From Chlorocebus sabaeus (lineage: Eukaryota; Chordata; Mammalia; Primates; Cercopithecidae), in NCBI RefSeq assembly GCF_047675955.1, contig NC_132929.1:33720421-33784420 (forward strand): a stretch of DNA of 64,000 bases. Reading direction: 5' to 3'. A program made the position numbers and the translations under genes. This document shows, one piece after another, positions 1-12,299 of this stretch (position 1 is the first letter of the stretch; each line of letters begins with the position of its first letter). The notes under the pieces are model-generated. The model saw only the letters and a list, made by a program, of their open reading frames with translations, searched no databases and was not told the origin of the DNA.

Positions 1-2723
1 GAAACCAGGAGGCAGTTACCTGGCTTCCTTGTTGCTTTTCAGGCTACAGCAAATACATTTCTAAATTAAGACGCAGTGCTGGAAATCTGGGCTCCAATCC
101 TCTGAGCGGCGTTTCTGATGAGGGTAACTGAAGTCCCCACATTGCTCCATCTCTCCTCCTATTTCCTGCAGCACACAGCATTGATTATCCTCCTAAGAAA
201 AGCCATTTCAGCATCTAGAGTGGAAGAGGAGAGGATTAATCATAGTGAAATTTGACAAGGCAGAAGCCTCCACGGGCCCACTTGAACCATTTAAAGCTTT
301 TATGTCCCCTCTAGACTTGCACAAGTGCATGTACATCAGGATCATAAAAGAGGGGAGACGCTTATTTAGAAAGCAATAATAGCTCAGGACTGGCCTTTCT
401 TTTGTGTCTCTTCTTAGCCCCGGCTGTCTAAATCAAGTCATCTCAGCTGTCAGTATTGTTTTATTCCTCATTTTAGGAGATACTACAAAAATGTCAGTTC
501 GCCTGGAAGTTGTGCCCAGAGCATTTAATTGGATTTAAATTAAAATGAAACAGAGACACCAATGTGGTTTTAATTCTGGCAGTTATTATAATAGATAAGG
601 ATTCTAGGAAAAAATAATGTCAAGTCTAGGTGAAATTGTTTGGCTACAAAATGGACCCAGGGGATTTTTTTTTTTTTTTTTTTTTTGAAAAGAGAAAGGG
701 GACATGTTCTTACTGTAACTGTATTTAACATTCAGTGTAGGGTGCAAAGCTCTCCACCTTTTCTCTGCTTGCTAAGACAAGTGGATGTATCTTAGAACCG
801 GGGACTGGAAGGGACATGAAAACATCATCTACGTAATTTCTCTGCTGTCAGAGAAATCATTCTATATGTATCAAATATCTCTTGTTTGTAACTTATACTC
901 CTCTAAATAGCTCCTGAGGGAGCTATTTAGAATTAATTCATCACAATAAAAAAATTGTCTTTGTGCAAGCTTTCATATTTTAGTTTTAGACTCTTCCATT
1001 TTCAATCCTTTATGAAAAGACACAATAGTGGGTTATTATCTTCCTGATAAAAAGCCTTCACATTGTTAATCTCTTTTTCCTAAAATACGTTTGTTTCTGA
1101 AATATTTCCTCATATGCTCTATTTTCCTGCACCTAAATAATATGTTCCTCAAGTTAATTGCTCTTCTTTAGTTATAAAATCCCAACTGGATTCCATCTAA
1201 TCATCTAATAATTCCTACACTTATGCCTCCAGGACCACACTAGCTTTTTAAACCACAGCACAGTGAAAGCTGGTGGTCATTTGCTGTCTCATTTTCCTAC
1301 CAAAATTGTATGCAACTGTTCTGTCTTTCCCAAGAACTGTCCTTTGCCAAGTATTTCTTTAATGGACTGTGATTAAATGGTTTTAACTGATTGTTCAATG
1401 AATATGTGGGGCCCATTTAAAAAAAAAAAAAAAGTAGAAAACACGTGGATTTAAAAAAAGAGAGGATATACAATGAAAAGTTCTCTTCCAGCCTCTGTGC
1501 CAGTCATGCGCTCCCCACAACCCTTTCGGGTCTAACCCCATTTCTGCTGCCTATGTATTCACGAAGAGAGATCATGTATATAAAAATAAATGCATGTAAT
1601 GTATTTAATACAATTGGCAGCATGTTTTAGCACTGCTCTGTATCTTTTTTAAATTTTAATAATATACCTTGGGGATCTTTCCACTTGGTACACACGAATC
1701 TCCTTTATTCTATTTTCTTTTACTTATATTTTTTTCAGTAGACTAGCAGTCTACTAACTGGATGTAACATCACATATTTATTGCAAACCTTTCTGAATAC
1801 GGATTTCATTCTCCAAAGTATCCTCTACCAGCTTAAGACTGTGGAAGACTCACCAGCACACTTCACTGTGCAACTGTTTGCAGAATGCTTACTATCAGCA
1901 CAGCACTGGGCTTGGTGCGACAGGGAATATAAGAAGCAGTGAGTTTGGCAGCCTCTGCTCCCTAGGAAACTATAGCCCCATCAGGGAGAAAATACATGAG
2001 AATAAGGGGTCCTGATTGCCAAATCTATCCCCCTAAGATTTTCCTTTGTTTTCTTGCATATCAGACATTTTTCCTAATACATAGTACAAGTGGCCTTTCC
2101 CCTTTATTGGATATGTGTATGGTGGTTTGTGTGCCTGGTCCTGCTTTTATACTGGGAGCCACAAGAACAGGACTGTCAAACTCAAATACCTACAGAGGCC
2201 AGGAAGGTGACCTAAATGAGTGAAGGGCAGTGAAATGAGCCAGTTGGGAAGGCATAAGCTCTGTTTAAAGAGATCCCCCAGCTGCTACAGTGCTCGATTA
2301 TTTCTCTGTGAATAACCAGATCTTCTGGTTGATTAAAAGGAACCAGTGGGTAACAGGTACATGGGACTTTTCTGCATTATTTCTTACAACGCATGTGGGT
2401 CTATAATTGTCTCAAAATAAAAAATTTAATTTTAAAGAAAATCAGATAACTAGATCATTGTGTGAAATTTCCTGATTTATAAATGTAGGTGAAATCTGAG
2501 CATTGTGCAGGCACAACAAAACTCATCTATCTGTAAGCCAAATGCAGCCTTGGGTCCACCATTTTGCTCTCTGCGTATAGCTGAATCATTATAATTTAAT
2601 TTGTAGAAAACCCAAGGCAACCCAATGCACGAGTTTATTTTAAAAATACTTGCTACTGCGAGTTTCCATTACTTCTGACACTAGCCATCCTCACTTACTT
2701 GTTGAGTTTCTCTCTCATTCCAG
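1..2723 (+). other. AQP9: AQP9 intron 1, 3' part
   Basis: This is intronic sequence upstream of the first visible AQP9 exon, ending in a polypyrimidine tract and CAG acceptor at 2,721-2,723. Exon 1, which codes for about the first 37 residues, and the promoter are outside the window. The stretch holds a T-run of about 22 at 665-686 and an A-run near 1,420-1,433. Around 1,878-2,000 there is a weak resemblance to an antisense L2 3' end. The short ORFs here show no coding signal. I recognise nothing else. Confidence 0.85.
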
Positions 2724-2850
2724 GTCCTTGGATGCGGGTCTGTTGCCCAAGCTATTCTCAGTCGAGGAAGTTTTGGAGGGATCATCACTATCAATGTTGG
2801 ATTTTCAATGGCAGTTGCAATGGCCATTTATGTGACTGGTGGTGTCTCTG
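2724..2850 (+). CDS. AQP9: AQP9 exon 2 (aquaglyceroporin 9, residues 38-79 plus first base of codon 80)
   Basis: AQP9 is a plasma-membrane aquaglyceroporin that passes water, glycerol, urea and other small neutral solutes. In liver it imports glycerol for gluconeogenesis, and it is also present in leukocytes. This 127-bp exon has an AG acceptor and a GTAAGC donor. It opens in frame with VLGCGSVAQAILSRG and continues through ITINVGFSMAVAMAIYV to GGVS. It covers the end of transmembrane helix 1, the first extracellular loop and helix 2. F64, a residue of the aromatic/arginine filter, is present. Against human AQP9 as I remember it, S43, S53, I57 and T75 differ (human C, R, V, A). The frame is open and the phase fits exon 3, so it looks functional. 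Confidence 0.97.
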
Positions 2851-2869
2851 GTAAGCAGTAGAAATAATG

Positions 2870-3080
2870 AATGCTGCTATTAATTCAACCACTCCAATGT
2901 GCCAGCACAGTGCTGGGTGCTTCACATTCCTTAATTTATTTATATCTTAAAAATCCTGCAAAACTGTGTATTGGATCCCATTTTTATAGGTAAAATTAAA
3001 TTTTTATAGATAAAATTAAAATCATCAACCAATGGTAAGTAACTTATGCAAAGGCAACATTTAACAAGAGACAGAAATGG
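2870..3080 (+). repeat. MIR-like SINE
   Basis: The sequence resembles the MIR core and tail: a 'tgtgccagcacagtgctggg' box, then a degenerate 'ggtaagtaacttatgcaa' segment. A 20-bp unit is tandemly repeated with one mismatch at 2,981-3,000 and 3,001-3,020. The element is old and diverged. Confidence 0.6.
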
Positions 3081-3549
3081 GGGTTAGAGCTCATAAAGGA
3101 TTCATTCCTAAGTCTGGCTGCTGCATCTTATTCTCCACCAGCCAATGGGATTTTTTACTTGCTCTAGCCCACATTTGGAATCCAACTCCCAGATACCCTG
3201 TGAATAGCTCAGTGAAGGTCACTCCAACAGAGGCAAGTCCTGGACCTTTATCTATAGCAAACAGGAAGAGTCTGGGTCTCTTGCAAAATGGATGGTGCTT
3301 TCACGGGCATGCAGATCTGATCCACAAGGTCTTAGTCTAATCCTGCCCTGAGGAGTAAACTGATTAGAAGCCATTCACATGGTTCTCAGAAACAAAATGA
3401 AATGATGATAATTTAATGCAGTCTAGGGACTTAGAAGTGACTGTGGAAATGATCTGGTTACCAAAGACACTCAGAATCTTTCAGCAGCCTGGTGTGGGTC
3501 CTGAGAGCATTGAGTCAAGACTTGGTGATAAGAGAAGAAAGTGAACTGA

Positions 3550-3750
3550 GAAACTATGCATGCTGAGCACTGTGCTAAACGCCAGACTCTCTTTATCTCC
3601 CTCTCCTTTACAACAGCACTCTGAGGCGGGTATTACTGTCTCCATTCTACAAGGAAATCCCTACTGAGAGGGAGTCAGTAAATAACTGGAAACCCTGCAG
3701 CTGGTAAAGAGGCAGAGCCAAGATTTGGCCCAGGTTCACATGATCTGCGT
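3550..3750 (+). repeat. MIR SINE
   Basis: MIR-like order: 'gctgagcactgtgctaaacg', a 'tctccattctacaaggaaa' segment, then 'cagctggtaaagaggcagag' and 'ccaagatttggcccagg'. Alu elements interrupt or adjoin its 3' end. Confidence 0.7.
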
Positions 3751-3761
3751 GACAGTGAAGC

Positions 3762-4411
3762 GCACATCCTCATTTTTTGTTTGTTTGTTTGTTTTGTTTT
3801 CTTTTAGAAGGAGTCACGCTTTTATCCCTCAGGCTGGAACACAGTGGCTCAATCTTGGTTCACTGCAACCTACACCTCCCGGATTCAAGCGATTCTCCTG
3901 CCTCAGCCTCCCGAGTAGCTGGGATTACAGGCATGCACCACCACACCTGGCTAATTATTTTGTATTTTTAGTAGAGACAGGGTTTCACCATGTTGGCCAT
4001 GCTGGTCTCGAACTCCTGACCTCAGGTGATCCACCTGCCTCAGCCTCCCAGAGTGCTGGGATTACAAGTGTAAGCCACTGCACCCTGCCTGTTTTTTGTT
4101 TTTTTAAGACAGAGTCTCACTGTGTTGCCCAGGCTGGAGTGTGGTGGTGGGATTACAGCTCACTGCCGCCTTGACCTCCCAGGCTCAAGCAATTCTACCT
4201 TCGGCCACCTCAGTCTTCCGAGTAGCTAGGACTACAGGCACGAGCCACTACAGCCAGCTAATTTTTGTATTTTTTGTAGAGACCGTGTCTTGCCATGTTG
4301 CCCAGTCTGGTCTTGAACTCCTGGACTCAAGTGATCCACTTGCCTCAGCCTCCCAAAGTGCTAGGATTACAGGGATGAGCCACCACACCCAGCCAACACA
4401 TCCCCATTCTT
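3762..4411 (-). mobile_element. Tandem pair of antisense Alu elements sharing one target-site duplication
   Basis: Two complete antisense Alus abut: 3,777-4,089 (AluS-like, T-rich end reading tttgtttgtttgtttg) and 4,090-4,396 (more diverged, AluJ-like). One probable duplication flanks the pair, cacatcctcattttt at 3,762-3,776 and cacatccccattctt at 4,397-4,411. This suggests that the younger Alu landed in the tail of the older one. The 149- and 120-residue ORFs here are Alu translations. Confidence 0.9.
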
Positions 4412-4644
4412 ACACAGCATTTCCAATGCTCTATTATGAGAAGGGCATTACAAGCAGGTTAGTTGGGCAGAGGACCCTGCAGTTAAGCTGGCTGGCCTGG
4501 TAACAAACACTGCCTTTGTAGCACTGAAGAACAATTGCTTAGACTCCCTGGGAGCTCCTTGGGCTGTGCACCTGGAATGGCCATTGACGGGCTAGCACCC
4601 TTTCCATATTACAGCCAGACTCAGATCCAAAGGCGGTCCAGGTT

Positions 4645-4725
4645 ATGACAGAGTCCCACTCTGTTGCCCAGACTGAACTGTGGCAGTGGGATCATAGCTC
4701 ACTGCAGCCTTGACCTCCCAGATTC
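4645..4725 (-). mobile_element. Alu left-monomer fragment
   Basis: Antisense Alu or FLAM-like sequence ('cagagtcccactctgttgcc', 'atcatagctcactgcagcct'), truncated on both sides with no clear tail. Confidence 0.75.
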
Positions 4726-6459
4726 CTATATATGTGATTTGTTAGCATGCACAGTGTCTTCATTCAAACTCTTGTCCAGTTTTTGCTGTGATCCCAGCAC
4801 TGTACTGCTTACTTCAAGGCAAACTCCAAGAAGGGCACAAGAAAAACCAGGGGACTGCCCCAAATATGCCAAGGCTTAACTGCTTCCCCTATAAGCTACC
4901 ACTGCGTTCACCAGGTAATGTAGATGTAGCCGTATTTTCAGCCGTTTTTTAGGTAGAGACATAGTTTTGGAGTATTTGGCCTGCGTAACACCCTGACCTG
5001 AACATCAAGTAGATACTTAGAATTAGTTGGCCCCAGACCCTACCACTGTTGTTAACACCCGTCACCACTGCAATCCACATCTGTTTGTGTCCATTGATAT
5101 ACCTGGGGATTTCTGCAGTCACTGTAGAAGGGAAAAAGGGAAAGAACCAGCAGGAAGAAGGAGTGAAGAAATGGTGTGAAGTCTTCTGTGGCCCCTAAAC
5201 TGGGGTTGAGTCCCTAGAGTTAGAAGAGTAAGGGCCAAAACTGATGGGACTTCTTTCAGCAGAAGCTGTGCTTCTGGGTGAGAGTCAGGACCTGACCAAA
5301 ATGTTTATGAGCAACTATGAGACCCTAAAATACAAATAGAGTGGTGTCTGAGACTGGCTGGAAAATGATAACATTGGCCTGGAAAGGCAGTCCTTACCAT
5401 TCTATCTCTGGAATCTAGCACAGTTCAGGCTCCTTGAGAACTGGTGGCTTTTGGGAACATTTTGGGAACATGCAGCACAACACACTGGCCCATCATGACA
5501 TCTGTGTGGACAACAGCATCAGTATCAGCTTCAGCAGGTGCAGGAACAGCAGAGGATTGTGTGTGTGAGGTGACTTTCTCACTGTGGCTGCAGCTAACTT
5601 ACTGGTTTGTGGGCACATACTGGTTTGTAAGATCTGCTTGAAAATTCCAAAAGTAACCAATTTATACTGGGCATAAATATAAATGGGATCCCATTTTGTG
5701 GTCACCGACTAGTGAGGTCAGCAGATATTTGTCTTTTAAATATAAAACATCACCTTATTGTAAAGAAGTTACAGCATCCTGCTCCCCTGGGAATGTTCCA
5801 GTCAAATCCAGTCAATCAGAGGTCATAATACCCTAATTATGTAGCATCCTGCACAAAGCATTTAGGCTAATGGTAATTGCTCTTGATGTAGCATTTTATG
5901 ACTAAAATAAACTTATTGAAAAAGCAAATAGCCTTGTTTTCACAACAAACAAAATAGAGGGTTATCTTGATCACAGGATTGTGTATGGGTGGTAAGAAGG
6001 AGAGGATTTGCATAGAATAGAACATTGAAGGGGTTCCCTCTGCTCACCTAAGACTTTCATCTTGTGCCCTGTGGGCTCCAGCTGTGCCCGCAGGCCCTTT
6101 ATATGAATAATCTGATTGTCCCAGCAAGCTTGGCAAAGCCAAGAGTTGAGTGCACTGACTCTAGTTCTCATGTTCTTTCCAATACACTGCTCTGCCTTGT
6201 CCTTGTGATAAGTCAGGGTGACCACTCATCTCTACAGGGAGAAATTTCTAGCAGCCACTTGGCCTCTAACCAGAGGCATCAGGGTGCCACTTGTCCACCT
6301 CTCTTTCTGAACCTTTCTGCCTCCTTCCCAGCCCTTTTCCTCATTGCTTTGCAAAGCACCCTTCCAGACATACCCTTTCTGATCCCCAAGCAACTTTTTT
6401 TCTTCTGTAGATCTCTGTAGTCTGAGCTATCTAAATAAGGCCTCTGATTATTTCTTCAA

Positions 6460-6602
6460 CCTTTTTTTTCGTTTGTTTTAATGGAGTCTCACTCTGTCGC
6501 CAGGCTGGAGTGCAGTGGCACAATCTCGGAGCATTGCAACCTCTGCCTCCCAGGTTCAAGCGATTCTCCTGCCTCAGCCTCCCAAGTAGCTGGGACTACA
6601 GG
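6460..6602 (-). mobile_element. Truncated Alu (antisense)
   Basis: It starts with a T-rich stretch and 'ggagtctcactctgtcgcc' and stops abruptly after 'tagctgggactacaggtg', so about half an Alu remains. The sequence that follows is not Alu. Confidence 0.88.
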
Positions 6603-6896
6603 TGGTAGAGGCTTCTAGAAACAAGTGCACCTTTTGGTTCCGTGTAGGATCAGCATCATCATTATCACCACCATCGTCTCTCCTTTGTTTACAACTAAGT
6701 CCACAGCCTGAAAGTCCACATCTCAATGTGGTGTCTCTGATTCCCCCGCCACACAAAATGTCATCTGTCTTCCTCAAATGAACATCTGTTTTCACTAGAA
6801 AGTGAGCCTATATGTTCAGATAATTTTAAAAAATTCTTTATTTATTTTTCTGCCCACAAAAGCAGAGAAGCCTTTATAAACACGGTGACGATGGTC

Positions 6897-7135
6897 TGGA
6901 AGTGGTATAGCAGAGAACATAGGCTCTAGAATTCAGATAAACCTGAATTTGAATCCTGGTTCTTCCACTTACTGATCATGTAGCCTTAAGAAACTTACTT
7001 TACATCCATGCCTCAGTTTTCTCATCTGTTAACTGGAGTAGTACCCATCTCATTGGGTTCTTAAGAGGATCAAATGCACCTACTACCCCTACAATAGTGT
7101 CTGGCAAGTATTTGATAAATGCTGCTCTTGTTGTT
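6897..7135 (-). repeat. MIR SINE (antisense)
   Basis: Near-complete antisense MIR: 'gaatcctggttcttccactt', 'cctcagttttctcatctgtt' and 'agtgtctggcaagtatttga' occur in the expected order. Confidence 0.85.
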
Positions 7136-7875
7136 ACTAGCAAAGCCAGCTGGAAATGTTAGAGACCAACCACAGAGCAAACTCTCTATTTGATTTTATG
7201 GCTGGATGCAAGTCAAGGAAGCTGATTTCTCTAGCTGGAGCTTGGGCTGGGCTCAGGAAACGGTTGCTACTTTTCTGTGTATGACAGAAATGCATTGTTT
7301 ATGCAGAGGAACTGAGAATTAGCCACTCAAACTCTGTGACCACCTCAAAATCAACTATGCCCCCACCCTCAGCAACCCATGGTCATTTTCCCTTAAAGAT
7401 ACATCTCTTTTGAGCTTGTTTTTATATCCTCTGGTCATGGCCTGAGAAATTGCTAGATATAGATTTAAATCCTATACATATATTGGATAAGCATATTGAC
7501 TTTTGAAAGATATTGAAGTTAATACCTACATCAATCTGTTTGAGGTGATTGCTTTATAAACAGAGGGATACAACCCTATTAATAAAGAGCCACTTGAGCA
7601 CATCAAGTTTCTTTTTATACCTGACTCTCTTTTCATCAAGATAAACATTCTAAACAGTTATCCAAGGATGCCATGAAAATGATCAGTCCTCCCTCTCTCC
7701 CTGCTCAGATACACACACTCTCTCTGTTTCATGTGCATACACACCCCTGTTTCTGCTCACAGGCAGTAGTTCCCTACCTAGAAGACTGAATTCCACCTGA
7801 GATCTCTAGGTGGTTTTCTGTATATTCTTCATCTTGACCTGCCTTCTCACTTCTCCAATCTTCCCTTCTTTGCAG

Positions 7876-8013
7876 GTGGCCACATCAATCCAGCTGTGTC
7901 TTTTGCAATGTGTCTCTTTGGACGGATGAAATGGTTCAAATTGCCATTTTATGTGGGAGCCCAGTTCTTGGGAGCCTTTGTGGGGGCCGCAACCCTCTTT
8001 GGCATTTACTATG
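7876..8013 (+). CDS. AQP9: AQP9 exon 3 (residues 80-125, first NPA motif)
   Basis: This 138-bp exon has a TTTGCAG acceptor and GTGAGT donor. It joins exon 2 in phase to complete G80, then reads GGHINPAVSFAMCLFGRMKW and continues with FKLPFYVGAQFLGAFVGAAT to GIYY. NPA at residues 84-86 sits on the first pore half-helix, where the two NPA boxes orient permeating molecules and exclude protons. Helix 3 follows. F89 and L120 differ from human L and V as I remember them; both changes are hydrophobic. The last base begins codon D126, which exon 4 completes. Confidence 0.98.
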
Positions 8014-8504
8014 GTGAGTAAAGTCCCTGAGTCTTAAGATTAGGAAGAGCTGGGCATAATTTGAAAGTCAGAATTACTTGGTAGGCACAGGTGAGAAAAA
8101 GCAAGGACAGGAAGTGTTCTACAAGTGACAGGAAGTTCTAAATTTGAGAAAATGAGGCCACATTACTGTTCCAGCAAATTCATAAATCCTCTTGATGAAA
8201 ATGGTCATATCTTAAATGGGGAGCAGAACTTAAAGGAAGCCTGTCTTTGTGCCAAGCCAGCACTACAACATGAACATCCATACAACAAGCAATAGGCCAG
8301 TGGCTTCCCCACTGCTGTCTCTGATTTGGCTGGGAAAGGAGGTGTTTTCTGGTGGCAAAGGTGTGACCAGTAAGTATTGAGAGAAGGACTCTGGGATGAT
8401 GTCTTTGAAGGAAGAGACACAGCAGAGATGTGAGCTGGGTGGGAGCCTCATTGTCCTTCTATCAAACAGCCAGGGCTTCCACTCTGCAACAGTCCTTGGG
8501 AAAA

Positions 8505-8690
8505 ACACAGTACTGGTGATAGAAGACCAGACTTTAGTTCTAACTGTTCAGTAAATACCTGTGCGACTTAAATAAGTCATCTGATCTGACTAGCCTCAGT
8601 TTCCTCCTCTGGAAAATGAGAAAATTGAATTACATGACTCTCGAGGCCTTTCAAACTAAAACACCTTGGTGTTCCCATGAAATCAACTGT
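8505..8690 (-). repeat. MIR-like SINE (antisense)
   Basis: It contains 'cctcagtttcctcctctgga' followed by 'attacatgactctcgaggcc', a typical antisense MIR-family arrangement. It is diverged and the subfamily is uncertain. Confidence 0.6.
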
Positions 8691-8772
8691 TAAAGCAGCT
8701 CCTTCCTTCTAACCCAAGGTAAGACTTAATACATTATGACTCCCAAACTGAAGGCCTTAGGAAGTCATGGAG

Positions 8773-9103
8773 GACTGGGTGTGTGGTGGCTCACGCCTGT
8801 AATCCCAACACTTTGGGAGGCAGAAGCGGGAGGATCGTTTGAGCCCAGGAGTTTAAGACCAGCCTGGGCAACATAGGGATAGCTTGTCTCTTCAAAAAAA
8901 AAAAAAAATTAAAAATAAGCCAGGTGTGGTAACTCACATCGGTAGTCCCAGCTACTCAGGAGGCTGAGGTGAGAAGATTGCTTGAGCCCAGATCAAGGCT
9001 GCAGTGAGCCAGGATCACACCATTGCACTCCAGCCTGGGCAGCAGAGAGAAACCCTGTCTCCAAAAAAGAGAAAAAATGAAGAAAAAAGAAAAAGAGAAA
9101 TAG
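8773..9103 (+). mobile_element. Alu (J-like, sense)
   Basis: Full-length dimeric Alu with a middle A-rich linker (8,895-8,920) and a degenerate A-rich tail. Many differences from Alu consensus indicate an old subfamily. Confidence 0.92.
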
Positions 9104-9697
9104 GTTATGGAAAGGGACTTTTCCCCATAGAGTGTCTCTCTGAGAATTAGAGTCTAAAAGGGCTTAAAGGGAATTCAAGGCCACACGGGAAATTCAGAGC
9201 CCGCTGTTGTGGCAAGAATGGCCTGGGGTCAGTGCTGGCTGTGGCAGTGGCTGCCATACCCCTAGCTCTAAGGGCGTCTTCAGTATACTGCAACACCCTT
9301 AAATTCTGGAGTGGTATTAGGGGTTACTGAGAGACCTCTGGGAATTACAAATTCTTCCTAGAGCAAGACCAAGCCCCGCTTTGGCTTTCAGTTGACCTTG
9401 AAAAGGCCAAGAATTCCCCCAAAAGAGAATTCATTCCCAGGACCCTATTGAAGAAGAATTTGTCCAAGTTTGGAGTGGGCCATTCAGAGAGGCCAAGGGC
9501 CTTCTTCCTTTGACCCTCCATCCTGGGATTCACCTGGGCATCTCTAAAACTATCATTCCTCGGAAGCAGAGAGAGACAAATGACACGGCTATGCCAAGCT
9601 CAACCTGAGTGACTGGTTGTTTAGCAGAAGGCTTGGCATAGGCCTCCTTCAGCTCTTCCCAGAGAACACTAATGTGCTGGAGTTTTGTCTTTCATAG

Positions 9698-9816
9698 ATG
9701 GACTTATGTCCTTTGCTGGTGGAAAACTGCTGATCGTGGGAGAAAATGCAACCGCACACATTTTTGCAACATACCCAGCTCCGTATCTATCTCTGGCGAA
9801 TGCATTTGCAGATCAA
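9698..9816 (+). CDS. AQP9: AQP9 exon 4 (residues 126-165)
   Basis: This 119-bp exon has a TCATAG acceptor and GTAAGT donor. The carried-over base plus AT gives D126, then GLMSFAGGKLLIVGENATAH and IFATYPAPYLSLANAFADQ. It codes for the extracellular loop C region and the start of helix 4. NAT at residues 142-144 is a potential N-glycosylation sequon facing the extracellular side. The exon ends on a codon boundary, so exon 5 starts in phase 0. I see no difference from human AQP9 as I remember it. Confidence 0.97.
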
Positions 9817-10789
9817 GTAAGTGTAGATTCAACAAAGACTTGACTTTGGTGAAAAGATATGCTCTTATAAGGGAAATGCATTGGAGAATTCGAGACCAAT
9901 CACAAAGGAGAGATTGTATTTCCAACGGCAGAGGTTGCTGGGCATAACCCAAGCTTTCTTGATAATCGTTTTACCTTTGCAGGAAGCTGATACCACCAGA
10001 AAAGTTTTCTCCTTCCTCTTTAATACATACACTTGTTCCCATTAGTTGAGATCCAGAAAAGAATGAATGACTAAATGTTTCAACCCCTGTAGACACGAAT
10101 GGAGTTCACTTCACTATTGTCTCTTTTGAACATGTGGTCTAAGTGTGGAGGCCACAAGAGAAGACATTTCTATTTCAAATCAAAGACTATGAAGGGTGGT
10201 AGCTGAGCCTAAGGTATCACCAGTCCTCTCCGTCTCACCGTGTACATAGGTTTATTTATTTAAACTCTCGAGGTGGCTAGAAGTATCTCTGCCTTATTGA
10301 CATTTAAACAAGCTTCTGGCACCCAAGCATACTGTGGTGTAACCAATAGCACACCTATTTGGTCAGCTTGTGGCAGGACTAACATTGTCAACTCCAAAGA
10401 CTCTTCTTCCCTTACTGTGTCCCAAGAAGGCTGCTGGTCATCTTGGTCAGCACACTGGAAGGAACGCTATGTTTTTCAGTATCTCTAAGTTCTGCTTCTA
10501 TGATCAGGATTTATACAGTGGAGCAGATCAGAATGGGTATGTGTATAAAATGGATCTTCCAGTTCATCAGCTATGCCCATCTCCATTCAATGTATGGATG
10601 AAAACCTATGCCCTCATGTCCTTAGCTTTTTTACTTTCCACTTTCATCAATCAATCAAACAGGCAACAAGCGTTTATTAAAAACTCACTACATGCTTGAC
10701 GCTGTGTCTGGAGCTTGAAAGACTGACAAGTAAATGTGAGTTGTAAAGATCCAAGATGCAGAGTCTGAATGCTTGAATGAAAATAGCTG

Positions 10790-10950
10790 TTCTGCCTCCA
10801 GCTTCCTGCATGGCTTCAGAAAAGTACTGAATTTTTTAGGTCACAAGTTTTTCACTTGTAAAATGGGGATAATAGGAGCCTTCATGAAGTTACTTACGAG
10901 GATAAAAAGAAAAATATGAGAAAAATGCATTATAAACAGTATCTGCCCAG
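10790..10950 (-). repeat. MIR-like SINE (antisense)
   Basis: It has 'cttgtaaaatggggataata' followed by 'gaggataaaaagaaaaatat', the antisense MIR 'aaaatggggataat ... gaggattaaatg' arrangement in degenerate form. Confidence 0.6.
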
Positions 10951-11015
10951 AAATTTAGAATCTAGTGGAAGAGCATTGAACAAGGAAACTATGCAAAATA
11001 AGATATAATTAGATA

Positions 11016-11310
11016 GGGCTGGGCATGGTGGTTCACATCTTAATCCCTGCATTTTGGGAGGCCAAGGTGGACAAGTCACTTGAGCCCAGGAGTTCACCAC
11101 CAGCCCGGGTAACATGGCAAAACCCTGTCTCTACCAACAATACAAAAATTAGCCAGGTGTGGTGGTGCTTACCTGTAGTCCCAGCTACTTGGGAGGCGGA
11201 GGTGGGAGGATAGCTTGCACCCAGGAGCTGGAGGCTGCAGTGAGCTATGATCGCACCACTACACTTCAGCCTGGGCAAAAAAAAGAAGAAAATAAAAGAA
11301 AAAATATATA
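11016..11310 (+). mobile_element. Alu (sense)
   Basis: Sense Alu from 'ggctgggcatggtggttcac' to 'cttcagcctgggcaaaaaaa' with an interrupted A-rich tail. Confidence 0.93.
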
Positions 11311-11409
11311 ATTAGATAAGAAACTGGAGTATAGGGGCCATATTATAATAGAAATTTGAAGCAGAGAGCATAGAAGAGCTATGACAATTTTGGTTATTTT
11401 GGTGTTTTT

Positions 11410-11668
11410 CTCTAAGTTTTTTTTTTGAGACTGAGCCTGTTGCCCCATTCTGGAGTGCAATGGCATAATCTCAGCTCACTGCAACCCCTGCCTCCCAGGT
11501 TCAAGCAATTCTCCTGCCTCAGCCTTCTAAGTAGCTGGGATTACCAGCGTGAGCCACCACTCCTGGCTAATTTTTGTATTCTTAGTAGAGACAGGGTTTC
11601 ACCATGTTGACCAGACTGGTCTCGAACTCCTGACTTCATAATCTGCCTGCCTCAGTCTCCCAAAGCTG
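11410..11668 (-). mobile_element. Alu (antisense, 5'-truncated)
   Basis: Antisense Alu beginning with a T-run and 'gagactgagcctgttgcccc'. It stops at 'gtctcccaaagctg', lacking the final 25-30 bp that corresponds to the Alu 5' end. Confidence 0.92.
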
Positions 11669-12029
11669 TATCTTGATCAGTGCTGACCTGCATACCATAT
11701 CCTGAGCTTTCTTCATTGCGTCCTTGTCTCAGAGTGAGTTTGCAATTTCTCTAAGGTCTGTGATTTCTAAGTCCATTATTGTGTACATAGTCAAGTAGAA
11801 AAAGCAAATATTAGAAAACCCTGATGCTGTAAACATCAGCAAACTCTGAAGGCTCTCTGTATTCCTTAGGCTTTGGAGAGAGTTCCAAAAGTTACCAGTT
11901 ATCAGTCAGTCAACACCCAACAGAGTTATTGGTCATCATGACCATATTTTGGGGTCACCTTATCTCAAGATTACTAAATTGCTTAGCTCTAAATATTGTC
12001 CAAACATTTTCCTTGGTTTAGTTAATAAT

Positions 12030-12150
12030 CAATCACTTATTCACCCAATAACTATTTACTGGGCACCTACTTAGCCACGTACAGCTCTATGCTCTTCCTT
12101 CTTCAATGAGTTCAGAGCCTGATGCTCAATCTAAGAAGTAAACAGATATT
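12030..12150 (-). repeat. L2-like 3' end (antisense)
   Basis: 'attcacccaataactattta' and 'ctgggcacctacttagccac' resemble the reverse complement of the L2 3' end. It is degenerate. Confidence 0.5.
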
Positions 12151-12299
12151 CTTTTGCAGAGTGACAAGGACAGTGATAGAAGTAAAGTTAGAATGTCATG
12201 GAAGCCCACAGGTGGGAGGTTTTACTCTGCAAGAGAGAGTTGGAGAAGGCTTTCCACAGAAGAGTGCTCTTGGGGGAACCTGTATCTTTTAATATTAAA

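Larger units (their letters stand above)
2851..7875 (+). other. AQP9: AQP9 intron 2
   Basis: The intron runs from GTAAGC to TGCAG. It contains MIR-like fossils at about 2,870-3,080 (with a 20-bp tandem duplication at 2,981-3,020), 3,550-3,750 and antisense 6,897-7,135. Alu sequence lies at 3,777-4,396, 4,645-4,725 and 6,460-6,602. I recognise nothing in 4,730-6,455 or 7,140-7,875 apart from short chance ORFs. Confidence 0.9.
8014..9697 (+). other. AQP9: AQP9 intron 3
   Basis: The intron runs from GTGAGT to TTTCATAG. It contains a sense Alu at 8,773-9,103 and an antisense MIR-like remnant around 8,505-8,690 ('cctcagtttcctcctctgga'). The rest is unassigned, including 9,104-9,697. No ORF here looks coding. 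Confidence 0.9.

Noticed and set aside
3725..4503. 149- and 120-residue ORFs
   Set aside because: These are translations of antisense Alu sequence.
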